Source: Kiritimatiellia bacterium (GTDB taxonomy: Bacteria > Verrucomicrobiota > Kiritimatiellia > RFP12 > UBA1067). Taken from it: a stretch of 64,000 bases of DNA. A model generated the notes under the pieces. The model had not been told where the DNA came from. It did no database searches and worked only from the letters and a program-made list of their open reading frames with translations. Shown one piece after another: positions 8,797 to 17,458 of the stretch. The stretch lies in NCBI GenBank assembly GCA_027858965.1, contig JAQIBS010000168.1, positions 24,729 to 88,728 on the forward strand. Reading direction: 5' to 3'. Position 1 is the first letter of the stretch; each line of letters opens with the position of its first letter. Position numbers and translations under genes: made by a program.

Positions 8797-9402
8797 TCAC
8801 CCCCCCCCCTCCCCGCTCAGAAATGCGGTAATCTGAGCGATATCCAGTTTGCTCTCAGGACTTTGCCCAATAGTGTCGCCTTGGCTGGAAGGGGTACCAG
8901 GTTCATCCTTAAGGACCACTTTTTCCTTATCCGTAATGATGCGTCTGGTGACTGTTTGCGGCGGCTCAACATGCTTGATGCCAAAATCATTTAACATCTG
9001 CTGCAGTCCATCCTCATCTGATTGACGGACACCAGTGAACATGATCACGACAAAACTGCTAAATTCCTCTCGGGTCATGCCTCTCACAAAGGAAAACCCT
9101 CCGCCCCCCATATCGGCAAGCCGGACCGTAAGCGTGTTAATAAGGAAATTGGTCATATTGGCATCATAACCATCGATATACTGCCCGTCTTCTGTCATTT
9201 TGAAGCGTATGCTGCCAACCACCTCAAGAAGTGTGCTGAGGAAGTTGAAACAAAGGTCGACTGACTTTACAGTGACCTGATGATCCAGACCGTACAAATT
9301 ACCATCACTGATAATCCGGCCCATATGCTCCAACAAATCCCGGTTAGGAGGCATCGAAGTGCAATTCTCTGCGGTACTGTTCATTTCATCAGACTGTATC
9401 AT
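8797..9402 (-). CDS. Signalling protein, N-terminal part (split at a G10 tract)
   Basis: The 201-residue frame ends as LSGEGGG followed by TGA directly behind a G10 run (8800-8809). Removing one G joins it to the frame at 7734-8765. The N-terminal region (LLEHMGRIISDGNLYGLDHQVT, then LCFNFLSTLLEVVGSI) resembles the helical domain found at the start of some HD-domain and HEAT-type signalling proteins, in which a conserved Tyr-Gly-x-x-His motif occurs. Function unknown. It lies in the same operon as the kinase and two response regulators. Confidence 0.65.
   Translation of the reverse strand: MIQSDEMNSTAENCTSMPPNRDLLEHMGRIISDGNLYGLDHQVTVKSVDLCFNFLSTLLEVVGSIRFKMTEDGQYIDGYDANMTNFLINTLTVRLADMGGGGFSFVRGMTREEFSSFVVIMFTGVRQSDEDGLQQMLNDFGIKHVEPPQTVTRRIITDKEKVVLKDEPGTPSSQGDTIGQSPESKLDIAQITAFLSGEGGG
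8800..8809. repeat. Poly-C/G tract (10 bases) at the frame junction
   Basis: Ten consecutive C on the plus strand (G on the coding strand), interrupted by one T and followed by four more C. Length 9 or 12 would keep the two frames continuous; length 10 truncates the protein. Confidence 0.9.
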
Positions 9403-9467
9403 GTTCTACGAGCTCCATATATTATAATTATTCTGCTATAAAAAACAAGAAATTGACGGAATAGCAA

Positions 9468-9920
9468 CTAATCAGCATCAGACTCCAAATATTTAATTAG
9501 TTTTTTTACCAGCGGCAACCTTTTAGCCCCCTCAGTTAAACCGGAGCGGTCCTCTAGGGAAATCTTCACCTTTTCAAGGAGTTCCTCTGTAGTGAACGGT
9601 TTGACAAGGAACGGGTTGGACAACACCTGAAGTGAACTCCGTACTTTTTGCTCGTCCACTCGATCAAACCCTGTCACAAACAGAATAGGTATATGTGATG
9701 TCAGAATCGACAACTTGAGGATTTCATACACTCTAAACCCGCTACCACCGGGAAGCCTGATATCAAGGATAACCAGATGTGGTCTTTCCTGCTGGGCCAA
9801 AATCGGGGCGCGAAGTGCATCATACGCCGACACAACATCGTAACCGTTTGCCATCAGGCGTGCACCCAACAACTTGGCAAAATCAACATCATCGTCCACA
9901 ATCAATATTTTCTGTGCCAT
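9468..9920 (-). CDS. Response regulator receiver protein
   Basis: The 150-residue protein is a receiver domain (KILIVDDDVDF, phospho-acceptor Asp in LVILDIRLPGG, Thr of ILFVTGF, Lys of LVKPFTTEEL) with a short charged C-terminal tail and no recognisable DNA-binding domain. I favour ATG 9920 over an in-frame GTG at 9977 because receiver domains start this way; neither start has a strong ribosome binding site. It is the first gene of the minus-strand signalling cluster and is separated from the next by 65 bases. Its stop codon TAG lies inside a degenerate repeat copy (TAGTTGCTATTCCGTC). Confidence 0.85.
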   Translation of the reverse strand: MAQKILIVDDDVDFAKLLGARLMANGYDVVSAYDALRAPILAQQERPHLVILDIRLPGGSGFRVYEILKLSILTSHIPILFVTGFDRVDEQKVRSSLQVLSNPFLVKPFTTEELLEKVKISLEDRSGLTEGAKRLPLVKKLIKYLESDAD

Positions 9921-9984
9921 ACTTACAACTTCTTTCACTTCAATTTCAGATGGAATAATTTTCGTTTCTTTATCCACACAATTA

Positions 9985-10450
9985 TTTTTAGTTTATTATT
10001 CCATATTTCTGTCACTATTAGATAAATATCAACTCATACGGCTGACCAAAAAAGTTGATTTTCACGTAAAAATATTAATTATGCTAAAGCAGGAGGAAAG
10101 AGTCAATCCTTAAATGATAAGCTATAAGGCCGCCTTTTGGTGCAAATCAGCTCATTTTTTTGATTATCTAACCGAGTAACACGTTCTTTACATCTTATGC
10201 GGGCTCTACCCGCAACCCATCCAGTAGCCAGTAGCTGGGAGTTTGCTCTGCTGTATTTGCTGCCAGCTACAGACTACCAGCTACCAGCTCAAGTTGCTGT
10301 TTCAACTTCTTGTTTTCTTGACGGCCATAGTCGGAGGCGACGGCTGTTTATTGCAGCTTTTGAGCTATAAGCAACTAATGCCATAATTCATAAGAGTTGC
10401 GATGTCTTCAGTCTATAGGTTATATAGAAACAGTCTCTGCTTAAGAAAAC
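9985..10450. other. Intergenic region with repeat fragments
   Basis: No gene is supported in this stretch. It holds a GCGGG-CTCTA-CCCGC hairpin (10199-10213) with a relative near 48304, a run of CCAGTAGC/CCAGCTAC words (10218-10290), and a fragment with AACTTCTTGTTTTCTTGACGG and AAGCAACTAATG, which resemble pieces of the MITE-like repeat at 966 and 2377. Confidence 0.4.
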
Positions 10451-10453
10451 TAT

Positions 10454-10484
10454 CAAAAAAAAAGCGCGGCAAATGCCGCGCTTT
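10454..10484 (-). terminator. Rho-independent terminator of the LamG gene
   Basis: An 11-bp perfect stem (AAAGCGCGGCA / TGCCGCGCTTT) with a 2-base loop. On the minus strand it is followed by a run of U from the A-tract at 10455-10463. It lies 28 bases after the stop at 10512. Confidence 0.9.
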
Positions 10485-10511
10485 CATTTCACAAAAATCT
10501 GCCAATCTATA

Positions 10512-11804
10512 TTAACGCACTATAAAATAAAAGTGCTCGTTACCTATCAGCTGCAGACCATCAAAGTCCGTCATAGAGTCCTGATCACTGGAGGTTGAAA
10601 GAGTATGGTATAGATAATCCGGTGTCAGATGTCCATTATACGCATCCCAGTTCATCTGGAAAACATCCAGATAGGAACCGCCTGAACCCTCCCACCAGAG
10701 GATGCTGATATCATAAGTACCATTGGTCAGAGACATAGCACCGACAGAAAAACTGTTAGCAGTTCCTGAGTCCATAACAAGGCTGTCGCCCTCAATAGCG
10801 GTTACACTCGTCACTGCGGCATCAATTATGTAGTCCCATGTCTGATCAGTAACTGTCAGCTTGGAGCCGTCATCACCCTTGAAACCAAGACCGATTGAGG
10901 TATCTGCGGGTATACTGAGTTTTGATACAGCATAAAGTGCCTTTGTATTATCATCACCGGATGTATTCCATGGGAAGGCAACACTGTCAGGAATTATATC
11001 AGCATGATATCCTCCGCTCTGCGGGTCATAGAAGTTGATCTCAGCCCAGCTGGACTGATTTGAGGCAACCGCAACATAATTGGAAACCGCAGCCCATGCC
11101 AGAGCTATACTGCCAACAGACTCATTCTCTGAATGCCAGAGCGTCCAATCTTCGCTTACTTTAGCTGCGTAGGAGATGGTCCCTATGCTTTTATGACCGA
11201 TCAGACGCCACGTATCTGTGTCGGAGTCACTGGAGAAGTCACCTTTAGCCGCATAGAGTTCGTGGAAACGTCTTCCATCAGCGTCATTCCATGATAGAAA
11301 CTCAACAGTATAATCTCCGGCTGGAAGTGATATCACTCCACGGGTATTGCTGTCATCTGTGTCAAAATCATAGAGTATCGTTGACATGTCACCATGATCA
11401 ATCCAACCATTACCGTACACCGTCGTCCACTCCTGTCCAGAGACACGCAGTGCGAAACCGCCTCCTGAATGTACACCGAATGTGTAATCTCCATCCTCGC
11501 CTTCAGGAATCCTGATCTGTCCACGGTAGAAGGCAACATAGTGACTATCCAGAACTCCCGGCTGATCCGCAAAGAATGCGTTATTTCTGGGAAGGTACCC
11601 CGAGTTCAGACTGTTGACCTCTTCAGGGTCATAAGCTTTGATCACAGGGATATCTTCATCCTGAGTAATCACAGTGCCATCACCTGATGCAAGCATATCA
11701 GCAGCTGTATATGTACTGTCGATATTTCCGGCATCCCGCCCCCAGAACACGATAGAGATTCCAGGTGTTGTTCGGGCCTGTTGGAGCGGTAAAAAATACA
11801 TCAT
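10512..11804 (-). CDS. Secreted LamG protein, C-terminal part (after frameshift)
   Basis: This frame continues the LamG protein begun in 11698-12591. Readable homology starts near 11771 (TTPGISIVFWGRD), exactly where the upstream frame loses sense. It contains a PA14/GLEYA-like beta-sandwich (HYVAFYRGQIRIPEG, GGFALRVSGQEW, then LPAGDYTVEFLSWN) and a C-terminal beta-rich module (GTYDISILWWEGSGGS) that looks like a second domain of the same kind. There is no membrane anchor or PEP-CTERM tail. Cell-surface or secreted carbohydrate binding is likely. The start at 11804 is only a possible internal ATG. The real gene probably starts at 12591. Confidence 0.6.
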   Translation of the reverse strand: MMYFLPLQQARTTPGISIVFWGRDAGNIDSTYTAADMLASGDGTVITQDEDIPVIKAYDPEEVNSLNSGYLPRNNAFFADQPGVLDSHYVAFYRGQIRIPEGEDGDYTFGVHSGGGFALRVSGQEWTTVYGNGWIDHGDMSTILYDFDTDDSNTRGVISLPAGDYTVEFLSWNDADGRRFHELYAAKGDFSSDSDTDTWRLIGHKSIGTISYAAKVSEDWTLWHSENESVGSIALAWAAVSNYVAVASNQSSWAEINFYDPQSGGYHADIIPDSVAFPWNTSGDDNTKALYAVSKLSIPADTSIGLGFKGDDGSKLTVTDQTWDYIIDAAVTSVTAIEGDSLVMDSGTANSFSVGAMSLTNGTYDISILWWEGSGGSYLDVFQMNWDAYNGHLTPDYLYHTLSTSSDQDSMTDFDGLQLIGNEHFYFIVR

Positions 11805-12591
11805 CCACAGACAGCCGCTCCGGCAGATTTGTAGGACTGCCCCCATCGGCAAGAAACTGTATCTGTGAAATGGAGAGAACGTTGGAATATATGGCCACAT
11901 CATCAACAGGCCCTTTAACGGTACGGCTGGCCAAAGATGCAGCACCAATCACAATATTGTTGTCATACTTAATGCCTTTGCCAGTGGACTGCTGAAAAAT
12001 CTGCAGTTCGCCATCAACAAACATTCGCTGCACATTATTCTCATCCAATTGCCAGACAACGTGATACCATTGACCTGTTTTCATGAAGCAACCGGACGCC
12101 GTAGCATCATCACCCCAGAGGCCGAAGTGCGGGCGTTGATCGCGAATTCCGAGATGAAGCACATTGTCGCCACGAATCTGTCCGAAAACAAATTCATCAT
12201 TGTAGTCAGGTTCTTTCTCCGGCTTTCCTCCCTTAACCCAGGCAACCATAGTAAAGGCAGCGAAAGTTCCATTTGTATTATGCACCCCCATATCAGAGGG
12301 AGCAATACCGGTATCAACATAAGTTGCCGTTGCGTAAGCTTCACCGTTAAACTCAAGTCCTCCCTCATCAATCCCGGGAGTTCCTGTAACCCATAGAGGC
12401 GATTTAACAAAGCTTCCGCTACCCCCCATGGACCCGAGGTTGATCACAGAGGTGCCACTCTGCTGCTCAAAATCATAATAGAGAACCGGTTGCGGTGCTG
12501 CCACAGCCGCAATAAAAGAGCTTAGCCACAGTCCAAGTCCAGGTATTAAAAGAAACAACGAACTCTTATTATTTCTCACAGGCTGATTCAT
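11698..12591 (-). CDS. Secreted LamG protein, N-terminal part (frameshifted)
   Basis: Begins with a signal peptide (SSLFLLIPGLGLWLSSF, cleavage near AVAAPQ), followed by a concanavalin-like LamG/Laminin_G_3 domain (VLYYDFEQQSG, FTMVAWVKGGK, GQWYHVVWQLD, then GPVDDVAIYSNVLS). After SVDDVFFTAPTGPNN the frame yields nonsense (TWNLYRVLGAG) while the -1 neighbour frame continues sensibly, so a single-base indel lies near 11770-11790. GGAG 8 bases before ATG 12591 fixes the start. The intact protein would be about 690 residues. The break may be a real pseudogene or a sequencing error. Confidence 0.65.
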   Translation of the reverse strand: MNQPVRNNKSSLFLLIPGLGLWLSSFIAAVAAPQPVLYYDFEQQSGTSVINLGSMGGSGSFVKSPLWVTGTPGIDEGGLEFNGEAYATATYVDTGIAPSDMGVHNTNGTFAAFTMVAWVKGGKPEKEPDYNDEFVFGQIRGDNVLHLGIRDQRPHFGLWGDDATASGCFMKTGQWYHVVWQLDENNVQRMFVDGELQIFQQSTGKGIKYDNNIVIGAASLASRTVKGPVDDVAIYSNVLSISQIQFLADGGSPTNLPERLSVDDVFFTAPTGPNNTWNLYRVLGAGCRKYRQYIYSC

Positions 12592-12814
12592 TACAATTTC
12601 TCCTTTAGTTTGGTTCTTCCGAGTTTTTCGTGGATCAAAGAAACATCTAGCAAGAAAAAACACCATAGCACACTATGCGTTTTTTCGTTACATGCCCTTT
12701 CCTACCCATTCGGCAAGCTCAGGACAGGCAGACTACTTCGTATTCGCTCAGTACAGGTCAGGACAGGATTAAAAAGCTACGTCTTACAACTGACAACTGT
12801 CGACTGTAGTCTGA

Positions 12815-14128
12815 TCAGACGTTCCAAGGTCCGCGATATTCGCGGGTGAGCCACTTAGGGTCACCGCCGCCGTCACGCAGCTGCTTTTTCTTTGGATCCC
12901 AGAGGATCTTTGCATGGTTGTAATAGCTCTGGTTCATCAGGTTGCAGCAGATAGCGGAGCCACCACCGATGATTTCGCTGGTGATCGGCTTTTTACGGGA
13001 TGCCACACACTCGAGAAAGTTGCCTGGGTGGCTGCTGCTCTTATATAGCTTGATCTTAGCATCCTGGAGGAAGGCCTTCTCGGCCTTAACAACCTGAGCC
13101 CCGCAGGATGAGCCATCCTCGCGCTTTGTAAACTTGGCGAACATCCTGCCATCCTTCTTCAGGGTGAACCGGCCGCGATTGACCTGAACTTCACCTTCGG
13201 AACCATAGAAGTGCACTCCGAAACCATCTTTATGCTCAACATAGATGCCGTCATCATAGATCAGCTTAGCGCCACGTTTACCATCGGCCTTTTCAGGGGG
13301 ACGAACCTCAATCGGACCGTCGCCATCACGGCCAAGGCCCCACTGGGCAATATCGAGATGGTGAGCACCCCAATCGGTTACACTGCCGCCACCAAACTCC
13401 TTGTAGGTACGCCAGCGCGGGAAATTGTTATGAATGCCGCGTGGACTCAGAACTGGATTATAATCGACCAGCGGTCCGGGACCACACCACATATTCCAGT
13501 CAAGGCCGGGTTCCATATCTTCCTTCTTTAGATCATACGGACGACCGGGATCGCCGAACTGACACTCAACATGTGAGATCTTACCGATCACGCCATTCTG
13601 CACCAGCTCGCAGGCAACACGAAATTCCTTGTAAGAGCGCTGCATGGAACCTGTCTGAAGGACACGACCATATTTCTCAACCGCCTTCATCACCTCGATT
13701 GCCTCATGCACATTATGAGTTAGCGGCTTTTCGCAGTAAACATCCTTACCATTTTTCAAAGCTTCAATGGTGATATAAGCATGCCAGTGATCCGGCGTAG
13801 CGATACAGACAAGATCAATATCCTTGCGGGCCATCAGCTTGCGAAAGTCATTATAAACCTTACAGTCAGCTGATTTATATTTATCATCAACCTTCTTTTT
13901 GGCATCTTCACGACGTGTCGTATCAACATCACAAACAGCCACAACCTGAACGCTGTCCTGATGTAAAAAGTAATTCAAGAGTCCACGACTCTGTTTGCCC
14001 ACCCCCACAAAGCCCATCGCCATTTTATCATTGGGATTAACCTTTGCGCCCCAGATAGAACCAGGCAACACCAGCGGAACGCCTGCAATTAAAGAACTCC
14101 TTACAAAGTTCCTGCGTGATAGTGTCAT
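12815..14128 (-). CDS. Gfo/Idh/MocA-family oxidoreductase, Tat-exported
   Basis: The 437-residue NAD(P)-dependent sugar or inositol dehydrogenase-like protein has a twin-arginine signal (SRRNFVRSSLIAGVPLVLPG), so export in folded form with bound cofactor is expected. The Rossmann domain has GFVGVGKQSRG, VVAVCDVD and the family signature CEKPLTHNVHEAIEV (catalytic Lys of EKP). The C-terminal half contains GGSVTDWGAHHLDIAQWGLG, with the His pair common in this family. Such Tat-type members are abundant in PVC bacteria and act on polysaccharide-derived sugars. Substrate unknown. SD GGGGAGA precedes the start. A scrap of a close paralogue lies at 5010-5131. Confidence 0.85.
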   Translation of the reverse strand: MTLSRRNFVRSSLIAGVPLVLPGSIWGAKVNPNDKMAMGFVGVGKQSRGLLNYFLHQDSVQVVAVCDVDTTRREDAKKKVDDKYKSADCKVYNDFRKLMARKDIDLVCIATPDHWHAYITIEALKNGKDVYCEKPLTHNVHEAIEVMKAVEKYGRVLQTGSMQRSYKEFRVACELVQNGVIGKISHVECQFGDPGRPYDLKKEDMEPGLDWNMWCGPGPLVDYNPVLSPRGIHNNFPRWRTYKEFGGGSVTDWGAHHLDIAQWGLGRDGDGPIEVRPPEKADGKRGAKLIYDDGIYVEHKDGFGVHFYGSEGEVQVNRGRFTLKKDGRMFAKFTKREDGSSCGAQVVKAEKAFLQDAKIKLYKSSSHPGNFLECVASRKKPITSEIIGGGSAICCNLMNQSYYNHAKILWDPKKKQLRDGGGDPKWLTREYRGPWNV

Positions 14129-14200
14129 TATTTTTCTCCCCTTGTTTATACACCACTTATAATCATACGAGAGAAAATTGTATCAGAGATGAGAGGTGGA

Positions 14201-14255
14201 GGAAAACGATAAACGATAAAAGATAAATGATGAGTGATAAATGATGAGTGATAAA
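14201..14255. repeat. Tandem ATGAGTGATAA / GATAAACGATAAA words
   Basis: Imperfect tandem repeats (GATAAACGATAAAAGATAA, then ATGATGAGTGATAA twice) directly behind the four-helix-bundle gene stop. The same words occur at 4979-5005, 24519-24545 and, inverted, at 24625-24662. Confidence 0.6.
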
Positions 14256-14639
14256 TTATCTGCGCTTCGAATTTATGCGTTTTTTTACAGTCATAATTGA
14301 TGATGTGAATATTGCATTCAGCTCATGGGTTTCTTCAATTAGAGAGGTAAGCTTCTCTTTTGGCATTAGATTACTTTCGACAATTAAACATAACCAGTAA
14401 TCTGTCTCCTCAAGTTCTTGAAGCGCACTTTCCAACTTACTGATAAACTCAGCATCCGAACGAGCCCGGGTTCCTTCAGCATATTGAGCGCCAACTAAAG
14501 TTCCACTCCGTAAAACCTGTCCGCCAAGAACCTGAGCAACCTTGTCGTTCTTCGGAAGCGCCGCATACATCCGAATAATCCGCAACGCATACTCCCTCAA
14601 ACGCTGCTTCAAGTCCTTATGTACACTTTCACCACTCAT
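14256..14639 (-). CDS. Four-helix bundle protein (S23/IVP family)
   Basis: The 127-residue protein belongs to the four-helix bundle family first seen in 23S rRNA intervening sequences. Typical signatures are LREYALRIIRMYAALP, VLGGQVLRSGTLVGAQYAEG, and the downstream SDAEFISKLESALQELEETDYWL. These small proteins are widespread in PVC and Bacteroidota genomes, and their biochemical role is not established. Length is normal for the family. The gene stands alone here, not inside rRNA. It ends at the edge of a simple-repeat patch. A truncated relative is at 55507-55674. Confidence 0.85.
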   Translation of the reverse strand: MSGESVHKDLKQRLREYALRIIRMYAALPKNDKVAQVLGGQVLRSGTLVGAQYAEGTRARSDAEFISKLESALQELEETDYWLCLIVESNLMPKEKLTSLIEETHELNAIFTSSIMTVKKRINSKRR

Positions 14640-14687
14640 AGCAAATCCACCATTTAGCTTTTATCGTTTATACTTTAGCTTTCTTTT

Positions 14688-15617
14688 TTAATACGCCAAG
14701 CCGGGAATCAATTTAGCAAGACGCCGCATCTCAGCACGATACTCTTTAACCTTGGCATCCTTGGTAGCATCCGGCAGAGAGTCTGCATTCTCCATCTTCC
14801 AACGCTTATATTTTGTATGGATTTCGTTATACTTCTTTTGCAATGCCGTCTCTTCATTCTTCATCCGCCGTAGCTTATCGTCGAGACGGGAACGAACCAG
14901 CCCTTCGGCTTTATCCCGCTTTATAACAAAAGCCCTGGACTCATCAATATGAGCCATATACTCATCGTAAGCGGCCTTATAAAGGGTGTAATGCGGATTC
15001 CTGATCGCCATCTCATGCATCACATCCTCTTTGCGATCCTCCATGGCACCTCTCGCTTTATAGTAGGCATCCATATTGGAACGCTGATTATCGGAAAGCC
15101 TGGTATAATCACCGGTGAAAAAACAGAGATCTTTAGGCTGCATCAGATAGGGGCCAATTTCCTTGCCCTTATACTGCAGAGTACAGAATGCCATCCTGCC
15201 CTTGGATGAAACCCGCATTTTATTATATATAACAATAACTCCGGGCGGCAGCTCCCCCAGGCGTTTACCATCTTCACCATAAAAATTAGTTCTGTCTCGA
15301 ATCACACCCCAGGTTGGTTTCTCCCGACCACTCGCCCGGAAAATTCCCATTAACGCAGGTGGATCATCATCATCATCATTTGACACTAAAAGTTTAACAC
15401 TCTTCGGTGCTGTTCCCACAGGAGATTTTTTCACCTGCATCTTAACAGGAGAAACATCCTTATCCGGATCAAACCGCGGACCTTTCATCACCTGAGCGAA
15501 AGACTCTTCACCTTTAGATGAATCCTTCATTAAAGGGCGCGCCAAAGGCGCTATGAAATAAACCGCAATGGTTCCCACAACCGCAACCACACAAAATATA
15601 ATTCTAAATACTTTCAT
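14688..15617 (-). CDS. Membrane-anchored protein of unknown function
   Basis: The 309-residue product has one N-terminal hydrophobic segment (IIFCVVAVVGTIAVYFIAPLA), probably an uncleaved anchor. The middle (about 100-170) has a small beta-domain that may be SH3-like (WGVIRDRTNFYGEDGKRLG, LPPGVIVIYNKMRV). The C-terminal 140 residues are charged and predicted coiled coil (RSRLDDKLRRMKNEETALQKK). A short acidic run (DDDDDPP) follows the first 75 residues. I do not recognise the family. It lies between the four-helix-bundle gene and the ribosomal operon and has no obvious operon partner. Confidence 0.65.
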   Translation of the reverse strand: MKVFRIIFCVVAVVGTIAVYFIAPLARPLMKDSSKGEESFAQVMKGPRFDPDKDVSPVKMQVKKSPVGTAPKSVKLLVSNDDDDDPPALMGIFRASGREKPTWGVIRDRTNFYGEDGKRLGELPPGVIVIYNKMRVSSKGRMAFCTLQYKGKEIGPYLMQPKDLCFFTGDYTRLSDNQRSNMDAYYKARGAMEDRKEDVMHEMAIRNPHYTLYKAAYDEYMAHIDESRAFVIKRDKAEGLVRSRLDDKLRRMKNEETALQKKYNEIHTKYKRWKMENADSLPDATKDAKVKEYRAEMRRLAKLIPGLAY

Positions 15618-15795
15618 ATAAGTCGAAACTTTAACAAAAAGGCTGTCCCCTGCTCAAGCACTAATGCGGAAGACTCTCAACCAAATGGAATTTAAGTGAT
15701 ATCAGTAGCGTCACATCAGGCGTCGCCAAGGCTACGGCCTGACATGCATGGCTCCCGCCCTACAGTTTTCACCGGAAATTAATTCGCGTCACATG

Positions 15796-15846
15796 TGGAG
15801 GGTCCCAGGCTCTGGGACCGCGGACGGTGAGGCCACCGTCCCTCCA
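15796..15846. repeat. Predicted three-way-junction palindrome
   Basis: An outer stem TGGAG/CTCCA (15796-15800 / 15842-15846) encloses two perfect 8-bp hairpins: GGTCCCAG-GCT-CTGGGACC (15801-15819) and GGACGGTG-AGGC-CACCGTCC (15822-15841), with only two unpaired bases between them. It lies in a gap of about 360 bases (15618-15978) that also holds CAGGC...GCCTG (15717-15742) and CATTACGG...CCGTAATG (15886-15908). No gene is visible there. Confidence 0.75.
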
Positions 15847-15920
15847 GATTAAACAGTAATTTTACAGCATCATTCAGCAGGTTAACATTACGGATTTATT
15901 CCGTAATGCATGACGAACAC

Positions 15921-15957
15921 AAAAAAGAGAGGTACGTCAAACGCCCTCTCTTTTTTT
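15921..15957 (-). terminator. Terminator after rplS (bidirectional shape)
   Basis: The stem AAAAAAGAGAGG (15921-15932) pairs with CCTCTCTTTTTT (15945-15956). T-runs occur on both strands. It lies 22 bases beyond the rplS stop. Confidence 0.8.
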
Positions 15958-15978
15958 GAAATAAAAGATCATCTTATC

Positions 15979-16365
15979 TTATTTGCTAGACTTCTTTGGC
16001 GCGCGATGTGCCTCACGCAGACGGGCTTTCTTACCTGTCAGCTTGCGAAGATAATAGAGCTTGGCACGACGGACACGTGCGGAACGCTCAACCTCAATCT
16101 TATCGATATACGGTGAGTAAAGAGGAAAAACCTTCTCAACACCTACACCAAATGTGATACGGCGAACTGTAAAAGTTGCATCATTGCCACCGCCGTCACG
16201 AGCGATAACTGTTCCGATAAAGGCCTGAACACGCTCTTTATCACCCTCTTTAATCTTCACATATACCTTGACGCTGTCACCAATCTTGAATTCCGGCGCC
16301 TCTTTGCCTTCACATGCCTTAGCAACCTGCTCGGCATTAATCATATCAATCGCTTTTGCAATCAT
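15979..16365 (-). CDS. rplS: 50S ribosomal protein L19
   Basis: The 128-residue L19 binds 23S rRNA at the 30S-50S interface. Recognised by [53 protein letters not shown] and the basic segment [19 protein letters not shown]. Length is normal with a short Lys-rich tail. It is the third gene of the rpsP-trmD-rplS operon, 45 bases after trmD, and is followed by a terminator. Confidence 0.97.
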   Translation of the reverse strand: MIAKAIDMINAEQVAKACEGKEAPEFKIGDSVKVYVKIKEGDKERVQAFIGTVIARDGGGNDATFTVRRITFGVGVEKVFPLYSPYIDKIEVERSARVRRAKLYYLRKLTGKKARLREAHRAPKKSSK

Positions 16366-16410
16366 CTTCGCAACTCCTTCATTACCTAAAAATCAAATCT
16401 CAACCAACTG

Positions 16411-17097
16411 TCACTTCAACAAATCCGGTCGTCTTCGTGCCGTTCTGTCCAAAGCCTGCCGTGTCCGCCACTGATCAACAGCGGCATGATTTCCACTTTG
16501 CAGCACATCGGGAATCTTCATCCCCCGATAAACTGCCGGCCGCGTAAACTGCGGATACTCCAGCAAACCATCAGAAAAAGACTCATTCTGAACAGCCTCT
16601 TCGCCACCGCCCAGAACTCCGGGCAACAATCTGACAACAGTATCAATGATAACCGCTGCCGGTAAAACTCCATTCGTCAGCACATAGTCGCCAATCGAAA
16701 ATTCGTCCGTTACCAGTGCTTCACGCACGCGTTCATCAATGCCCTCATAATGTCCACAAAGGAATATGAGGTGCTGTTCACCTTTCAGCCGACGGGCCTC
16801 CACCTGACGGAAGCGCTTCCCGGACGGAGTCATTAAAATGACCCTCGCCTGTTCAGTGCGAACTGTCTCAATGGCTTCAAACCACAGCTCCGGTTTCATA
16901 ATCATCCCGGGGCCGCCGCCGTAAGGCTTGTCATCAGCACTTCTGCGTGCATCATGCGCAAAGTCACGCAGATCCACCGTCCTGAATTGGACAGCTCCCA
17001 TATCCGATGCTCGTTTTAACATGCTTTCTTCGAGAAATCCCCGAAGCATACCTGGAAAAACTGTTATTACATCAATTTTGAGAGTATCGCCCAGCAT
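16411..17097 (-). CDS. trmD: tRNA (guanine-37-N1)-methyltransferase TrmD
   Basis: The 228-residue SPOUT-family enzyme methylates G37 next to the anticodon with S-adenosylmethionine, preventing +1 frameshifts. Family signatures: IDVITVFPGML, YGGGPGMIMKPE, LIFLCGHYEGIDERV (the cofactor-binding trefoil knot), EFSIGDYVLTNG and a C-terminal RTRQAL. An upstream ATG at 17211 would overlap rpsP, so ATG 17097, 20 bases after the rpsP stop, is chosen. rimM, which usually sits between rpsP and trmD, is absent from this cluster. Confidence 0.96.
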   Translation of the reverse strand: MLGDTLKIDVITVFPGMLRGFLEESMLKRASDMGAVQFRTVDLRDFAHDARRSADDKPYGGGPGMIMKPELWFEAIETVRTEQARVILMTPSGKRFRQVEARRLKGEQHLIFLCGHYEGIDERVREALVTDEFSIGDYVLTNGVLPAAVIIDTVVRLLPGVLGGGEEAVQNESFSDGLLEYPQFTRPAVYRGMKIPDVLQSGNHAAVDQWRTRQALDRTARRRPDLLK

Positions 17098-17117
17098 AGG
17101 AAGACAGCTCTGACTGA

Positions 17118-17381
17118 CTAGGCTTCGCTGGTTTCGGCAACTACCGCACGTTTGGCCTTGCGAACCATACTTGCGACTGTCTCCGACATCTGCGCACCCT
17201 TGGATTGCCACTCTGCAATACGATCAAGCTCGAGCTTATAGTTCACGCCTTCACGTCCTGGGTCATACCATCCAAGAATCTCTAAAAATTTTCCATCACG
17301 AGGTGCGCGCTCATCTGCGGCTACCACACGGTAAGCTGCATTATTCTTGCAACCTGTTCTACGTAGTCTAATTTTGACCAT
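17118..17381 (-). CDS. rpsP: 30S ribosomal protein S16
   Basis: The 87-residue S16 is recognised by MVKIRLRRTGCKNNAAYRVV, then DERAPRDGKFLEILGWYDP and the C-terminal KGAQMSETVASMV. A GGAGGG ribosome binding site 5 bases upstream of ATG 17381 decides the start; the frame extends to 17423 without a signal. First gene of the rpsP-trmD-rplS operon, 77 bases behind clpC, with its own candidate promoter in the gap. Confidence 0.96.
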   Translation of the reverse strand: MVKIRLRRTGCKNNAAYRVVAADERAPRDGKFLEILGWYDPGREGVNYKLELDRIAEWQSKGAQMSETVASMVRKAKRAVVAETSEA

Positions 17382-17403
17382 TTTTCCCTCCAAAAAGACC
17401 GAT

Positions 17404-17433
17404 AATATACCAATCAATGGCACTGTTTTGCAA
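17404..17433 (-). promoter_or_regulatory. Candidate sigma-70 promoter of rpsP
   Basis: On the minus strand TTGCAA, an 18-base spacer, then TATATT, about 23 bases before the rpsP start codon. It lies in the clpC-rpsP gap, so the ribosomal operon may be transcribed independently of clpC. Confidence 0.5.
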
Positions 17434-17458
17434 GCGCCAATTTACGTTAATTCTGTTT

